DNA of 64,000 bases from Bacillota bacterium (lineage in GTDB: Bacteria > Bacillota > Clostridia > Christensenellales > Aristaeellaceae). The translations under genes were made by a program, and so were the position numbers. The notes under the pieces are model-generated. The model saw nothing but the letters and a program-made list of their open reading frames with translations, was not told the origin of the DNA and ran no database searches. Shown here in pieces: positions 60,399-64,000 of the stretch (position 1 is the stretch's first letter; each line of letters begins with the position of its first letter). The stretch covers positions 1 to 64,000 of the forward strand of contig JAEZTL010000033.1 of NCBI GenBank assembly GCA_023421395.1, given 5' to 3'.

Positions 60399-62234
60399 AT
60401 GAAAACGCGGGGTAAGGCGCTCTGCCTCTGCCTGGCGGCTGCAATCCTTTGCGCACTCCCGGTCGATGCCCTCGGGGCTGTACGACAAAAAAGCGTGACG
60501 CTGAGCTCAAAGCTGATTACCATCGACCTCGCAAAGGGCAACACCCAGCAACTGACCGGCGCGGTGAATCCCTCGAACGCCAGCCAGAAGATGGTCTGGT
60601 ACAGCGCCACAAAGTCCGTGGCCACCATTTCCTCCGCCGGGCTGATCACGGCCAAGAAGGTCGGCACGGCGAGGGTCGGCGCGCGCCCGTCCGGTAACAA
60701 GAATTGGGCGAAGGCGACGATCAAGGTCATCGACAGCCTGATGCCCTCCAGCGTCAAGCTGGACGTGTCCAGCCTGTCGCTGAGCGTAGGCTCCACCCAT
60801 CAGCTGACCGCCACGGCGCTGCCTTCCACCGCGGCGCAGACGTTCCGCTGGGCTTCCAATAAGTCCTCGGTGGCATCCGTCTCCTCCAGCGGTCTGGTCA
60901 CGGCCAAGAAAGTCGGCACGGCGCTGATCCGGGCGTATTCCACCCGTTCCTCCAAGAAATACCGCACCATCAAGGTGACGGTCAAAAAGCTGGCAAACCC
61001 CAGTAAGATCACGCTTTCATCCGCCGCCACTCAGCTCGAAAAAGGCGCTACCCTACAGCTGACCGCCACCGTTTCGCCGGCCAGCGCGAATGCGTCCATC
61101 ACCTGGTCGAGCAGCAGTACGTCGGTCGCCACGGTCTCTTCCGGCGGCCTGGTCACCGCCAAGAAGGCCGGCTACGTCTACATCTACGCCCGATCCAAGG
61201 CGAAGAGCAGCATCTATGCCCGCCAGAGGCTGACCGTGACGGATGCCCAGTCCGTCACCAGCGTGGACATCGTAAGCGAAGGTACCGTGGTGCGCGTCGG
61301 GAGCAAGCTGGCCCTTGACGCCAGTGTTCTGCCCGCCAGCGCGCCCCAGGGCGTGAGCTGGAGCAGCAACAACACGTCCGTCGCCACCGTATCCTCCGAC
61401 GGCACGGTAACCGGCAAGACCGACGGCAGCGCCACCATCACCGCCAAGGCCGGTGACAAGACGGACACGCTGCGCGTGGTGGTGCAGAAGTCCTCCCCCG
61501 TCACCACCGAACCCAGTCAGAAAACCAGCGTTTCGGGCATCAACGCGAACCTGGCCAAGATCGACAACATTCAGCGCTACGCCACCACCGAGTTGGACGC
61601 GCTGTACACGTCCGGCGTCATCGATAAATCGGAGGCGCTGGAGCGCAAGACCATCATCCTCAACGCCTTCATGATGGCGCGCTTCCCGTGGATGAGCTCC
61701 AAATCCATCGGCTATTACTCCAGCAACGGCAAATCCTACTCCGCCAATACGGTGTACTTCGGCATCCCCTACACTCAGAAGACCACCAAGCGCACTTACA
61801 CAAAAGAGCGGCTGCTGGACGCGAAGGCCTTCGTCCAAACGGGCTCCAACGCCTACTACACCGCCAACATCCCCAGCACAACCTACCCCGGCAACGACTG
61901 CTCCTCCTTCGTGTCGATGAGCCAATGGGGCCTGAACACCAACTATTCGTACCTGAACTCCGACGCGATCAAGGCGTCCACTGCCTACAAGACCATCGCC
62001 AGCTCGTCCAATAAAGCCGGCTTTCTGAACATGCGGCCGGGAGATGTGCTGGTCAAGAACGGCCACGCGCTGATGTTCCTGTACTATGGCAACAGCGCCA
62101 GAACCACCGTCATGATCATCCAGCAGGGCGGTTTCACCACTCTCTCCACCGTCGCCTGCGACTTTAAAGACCTCAGCTACTACCGCGACGGCGGCTATGG
62201 CTACGTCGCGCGCCGCAAGACCACCTTCGACTGA
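60399..62234 (+). CDS. Secreted protein with four Big_2 domains and an NlpC/P60-like hydrolase domain
   Basis: A 611-residue exported protein. Signal peptide (LCLCLAAAILCALPVDALGA), then four tandem Big_2 domains of about 80 residues (recurrent SVATVSSGGLVTAKK-type motif), a helical linker (about 375-430), and a C-terminal Cys-His hydrolase: Cys501 in YPGNDCSSFVS and His556 in VKNGHALMF, as in NlpC/P60 or CHAP amidases that cut peptidoglycan peptides. ATG 60399 follows GAGGAGGC. Likely a wall hydrolase held off the wall by the Ig-like stalk. Confidence 0.9.
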   Translation: MKTRGKALCLCLAAAILCALPVDALGAVRQKSVTLSSKLITIDLAKGNTQQLTGAVNPSNASQKMVWYSATKSVATISSAGLITAKKVGTARVGARPSGNKNWAKATIKVIDSLMPSSVKLDVSSLSLSVGSTHQLTATALPSTAAQTFRWASNKSSVASVSSSGLVTAKKVGTALIRAYSTRSSKKYRTIKVTVKKLANPSKITLSSAATQLEKGATLQLTATVSPASANASITWSSSSTSVATVSSGGLVTAKKAGYVYIYARSKAKSSIYARQRLTVTDAQSVTSVDIVSEGTVVRVGSKLALDASVLPASAPQGVSWSSNNTSVATVSSDGTVTGKTDGSATITAKAGDKTDTLRVVVQKSSPVTTEPSQKTSVSGINANLAKIDNIQRYATTELDALYTSGVIDKSEALERKTIILNAFMMARFPWMSSKSIGYYSSNGKSYSANTVYFGIPYTQKTTKRTYTKERLLDAKAFVQTGSNAYYTANIPSTTYPGNDCSSFVSMSQWGLNTNYSYLNSDAIKASTAYKTIASSSNKAGFLNMRPGDVLVKNGHALMFLYYGNSARTTVMIIQQGGFTTLSTVACDFKDLSYYRDGGYGYVARRKTTFD

Positions 62235-62255
62235 CCACCCCACCCCCGCGCCCCC

Positions 62256-62284
62256 TTGCGTAAAATCCGGAATTGTCTTATAAT
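62256..62284 (+). promoter_or_regulatory. murI promoter
   Basis: TTGCGT (62256-62261), 17-base spacer, TATAAT (62279-62284), 31 bases before the murI TTG. Confidence 0.75.
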
Positions 62285-62314
62285 GAGACGATCCCACGCA
62301 AGGGGGCGTATTCA

Positions 62315-63079
62315 TTGCATTCCGGACCCATCGGCGTGTTTGATTCCGGCGTTGGCGGCATCAGCGTGCTTCGCGCGCTGCGCGGCATGATGCCCCACGA
62401 GCGCTTTATCTACTATGGTGACAATCTCAACGCGCCTTACGGCACAAGGCCGGAACACGAGATCCGGCTTCTGACCCAGAAAAGCGTGCAGGAACTGACG
62501 GATCAGAGCGTCAAGGCGCTGGTGATCGCCTGCAATACCGCGACAAGCGCAGCGGCGGAGGACTTGCGCCAGCGGCTTCCGCTGCCCATCATCGGCATGG
62601 AACCGGCGCTCAAGCCCGCCGCGCTGTCCGGTGACGGCGGCAGGATTCTGGTGATGGCGACGCCCGCCACGCTGCGCCAGAAAAAGTTTCAGGCGCTGAT
62701 GGGCCACTACGGCCAGAGCGCCGAGATGCTGCCCTGTCCGGGCCTCATGGAGTTCGCCGAGCGCGGCGAAATTGACTCCCTCGCCTTGGACGCATACCTT
62801 ACGGACCGCTTCGCGCCCTTCGCCGGCGCGGAAGTGGGTGCCATCGTGCTGGGCTGCACGCATTACGTATTCCTTCGCCACGCGATCCAAAAAGCGATGC
62901 CCGGCGCCCGGCTCTACGATGGAAACGAGGGCACCGCGCGGCGTCTCAAGGACGTGCTCGGCGCGGAGGGCCTCGAGGCTCCGCCCGGCCCCGGTTCCGT
63001 GGAGTTTCAGACCTCCGGTGAGCCGGAGAAATACCTGCCGATTTTTCACATGCTCTACAACCTGCCGCTGGAAGACTGA
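62315..63079 (+). CDS. murI: Glutamate racemase
   Basis: A 254-residue racemase supplying D-glutamate for peptidoglycan. Both catalytic Cys are present (VIACNTATSAA and LGCTHYVFLR), with FDSGVGGISVLRAL and YYGDN(L)NAPYG at the active site. Start is TTG 62315, 6 bases after AGGGGGCG; no suitable ATG fits the family N-terminus. The redox protein gene follows after 11 bases. Confidence 0.95.
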   Translation: MHSGPIGVFDSGVGGISVLRALRGMMPHERFIYYGDNLNAPYGTRPEHEIRLLTQKSVQELTDQSVKALVIACNTATSAAAEDLRQRLPLPIIGMEPALKPAALSGDGGRILVMATPATLRQKKFQALMGHYGQSAEMLPCPGLMEFAERGEIDSLALDAYLTDRFAPFAGAEVGAIVLGCTHYVFLRHAIQKAMPGARLYDGNEGTARRLKDVLGAEGLEAPPGPGSVEFQTSGEPEKYLPIFHMLYNLPLED

Positions 63080-63090
63080 AGGGAGCCGAC

Positions 63091-63540
63091 ATGAACGATT
63101 CTCTTGAGGCCATTCTCTCGGAAAATCTCGCGCTGTTTCGTCAGAGAAAGCTCAACTGCGCGGAGACCGTGCTGTGTACGCTCTCCGCTTTCTTCGACGA
63201 GCCGGGCGACTTCGCGCCGCGCATCGCCACCGCCTTTGGCGGCGGCGTCTGTGGGCGTCAGGGGCTTTGCGGCGCGCTGACCGGCGCGCTGATGGCCGTG
63301 GGGCTCCGGTTGGGCCGGCGGGAACCCGGTGACGACAAGGCCCCCGCCAACGACGCGGGCAAGGCGCTTTTGGCCTGGGCCGAGGAAAACTTACCCAGCC
63401 TGGAATGCCGCGCGCTGACCGGCGCGGACTTTTCCGACCCGGCCTCGCAGGCGCGCTTTCGCGCCCCCGGCGGCGCCCACGAAACCGTGTGCGAGCGCCT
63501 TGTGGCCGAGGTATGCCGCCGTCTGGCCGAAACACTTTGA
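63091..63540 (+). CDS. C_GCAxxG_C_C family putative redox protein
   Basis: A 149-residue protein carrying the family pattern: NCAETVLC, FGGGVCGRQGLCGALTGALMAVGLRLGR, and a later CRALTG. Members are small redox-active proteins, often next to oxidoreductases, with unproven function. AAGGGAGC precedes the ATG. Downstream of murI, probably co-transcribed. Confidence 0.88.
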   Translation: MNDSLEAILSENLALFRQRKLNCAETVLCTLSAFFDEPGDFAPRIATAFGGGVCGRQGLCGALTGALMAVGLRLGRREPGDDKAPANDAGKALLAWAEENLPSLECRALTGADFSDPASQARFRAPGGAHETVCERLVAEVCRRLAETL

Positions 63541-63614
63541 TCACGCGGTGGGCAAAACCGCCAAAACCGGAGCCCGTGTCTGCACGAAAGAGCCGATTTA
63601 CTTGAAAGAAACTC

Positions 63615-63643
63615 TTTTCAACCGAGCGTTTTTCTGCTATGAT
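63615..63643 (+). promoter_or_regulatory. EF-G-like gene promoter
   Basis: TTTTCA (63615-63620), 17-base spacer, TATGAT (63638-63643) with an extended TGC just before the -10. Confidence 0.6.
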
Positions 63644-63673
63644 ATAGGATAGCTGTTTGCGCGTGTCAAGATT

Positions 63674-63703
63674 AAATGACCGAGCGCGGCTGGGTCATTT
63701 TTG
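63674..63703 (+). terminator. Leader hairpin with T-run (possible attenuator)
   Basis: AAATGACC (63674-63681) pairs with GGTCATTT (63693-63700), followed by TTG within a five-T run, between the promoter and the EF-G-like start. A short ORF (63676-63711, MTERGWVIFVC) covers the hairpin. Confidence 0.5.
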
Positions 63704-63747
63704 TATGCTGACGCGCGGTCACTATTTGAGCTAGGGGGAATTACCGG

Positions 63748-64000
63748 ATGAAGGACTACAAGGCCGAGAACATTCGCAACATCGCGGTCGTCGGGCACGG
63801 CAGCGAAGGCAAGACCACGCTGGTTGAGGCCATGCTGTTCTCCACGGGCGCCATAGACCGTCAGGGGCGCGTGGAAGACGGCTCGACCACCACCGACTAT
63901 GATCCCGAAGAAGTGCGCCGTGGCATTTCCATCAGCGCCGCGGTCGCGCCGCTCGAATGGAAGGACAAAAAGGTCAACCTGATTGATATCCCCGGCTATT
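63748..64000 (+). CDS. Translation elongation factor G homologue (start only)
   Basis: The first 84 residues of an EF-G-type GTPase, cut by the window end. P-loop GHGSEGKTTL and the switch I/effector region TTTDYDPEEVRRGISISAAV lead into the G3 box (DIPGY). The GHGSEGKT form and the EEVRRGISI effector match FusA2-like or ribosome-protection GTPases more than canonical FusA (GHxDAGKTT, ERERGITI). AGGGGGAA precedes the ATG. Confidence 0.9.
   Translation, partial: MKDYKAENIRNIAVVGHGSEGKTTLVEAMLFSTGAIDRQGRVEDGSTTTDYDPEEVRRGISISAAVAPLEWKDKKVNLIDIPGY

Noticed and set aside
60399..62234. Tandem DNA repeat array in the Big_2 gene
   Set aside because: The repeats are protein-level Ig-like domains with diverged DNA, not a CRISPR or satellite array.

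Overview
The window is GC-rich bacterial chromosome (low-to-mid sixties percent GC by eye, not computed). It has strong AGGAGG-type ribosome sites, TTGACA/TATAAT promoters and tight head-to-tail operons with 4-base ATGA/GTGA/TTGA overlaps. The gene set points to an anaerobic Firmicute (Clostridia): an IspH fused to ribosomal protein S1, reverse rubrerythrin, HutP, an RpiR/BaiN pair, a C_GCAxxG_C_C protein, SpoIID-like and Big_2 surface proteins, and many ABC and glycoside-hydrolase genes. Both ABC solute-binding proteins have signal peptides without a lipobox cysteine, which fits some gut Clostridia (for example Christensenellales-like lineages). The lineage is inference.

Layout. 0-0.85 kb: two small membrane-type genes like a phage lysis cassette. 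0.88-5.5 kb (minus): copA-nuclease-SNF2 helicase operon. 5.6-7.8 kb: polar amino-acid ABC transporter. 7.9-10.5 kb: tadA, an M20 dipeptidase and an XRE regulator. 10.7-11.4 kb: deoC. 11.4-19.3 kb: a glycan locus with lacZ, a divergent LacI regulator, GH95 fucosidase and a UroD-like protein; lacZ keeps its promoter and operator but sits behind the last ~30 codons of a lost sugar permease. 19.4-25.2 kb: opp peptide importer. 25.6-31.6 kb: sucrose phosphorylase, a membrane protein, CorA with a leader peptide, class II aldolase and a DUF4038-type glycosidase. 31.6-35.4 kb: MATE pump, a decayed gene-poor stretch, tRNA-Thr, a small conserved gene and reverse rubrerythrin. 35.4-39.1 kb: FucI-like isomerase, then MFS and EamA transporters. 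39.5-42.9 kb: cmk-plsC-ispH/rpsA. 43.2-45.8 kb: rpiR-baiN-hutP. 46-48 kb: a TSUP permease and a degenerate glycerol-1-phosphate-dehydrogenase relative. 48.2-54.5 kb: secG (long tail), leuS, uvrC and a second M20 dipeptidase. 54.9-62.2 kb: secreted cell-surface proteins (SpoIID/SH3, Big_2-caspase, Big_2-NlpC/P60) around an amidohydrolase. 62.3-64 kb: murI, a redox protein and the start of an EF-G homologue behind an attenuator-like leader.

How the parts fit. The lacZ/GH95/FucI-like/sucrose phosphorylase set suggests uptake of short oligosaccharides and cytoplasmic hydrolysis, since none of these enzymes has a signal peptide. The opp and gln importers plus two M20 dipeptidases fit peptide and amino-acid feeding. 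The most notable observations are a proline-rich leader peptide before corA, internal ribosome sites at the domain junctions of two fusion genes (CopA-CopZ and IspH-S1), an undescribed family of two-hairpin intergenic repeats, a secreted caspase-like protein, and a leader ORF overlapping a terminator before the EF-G homologue.
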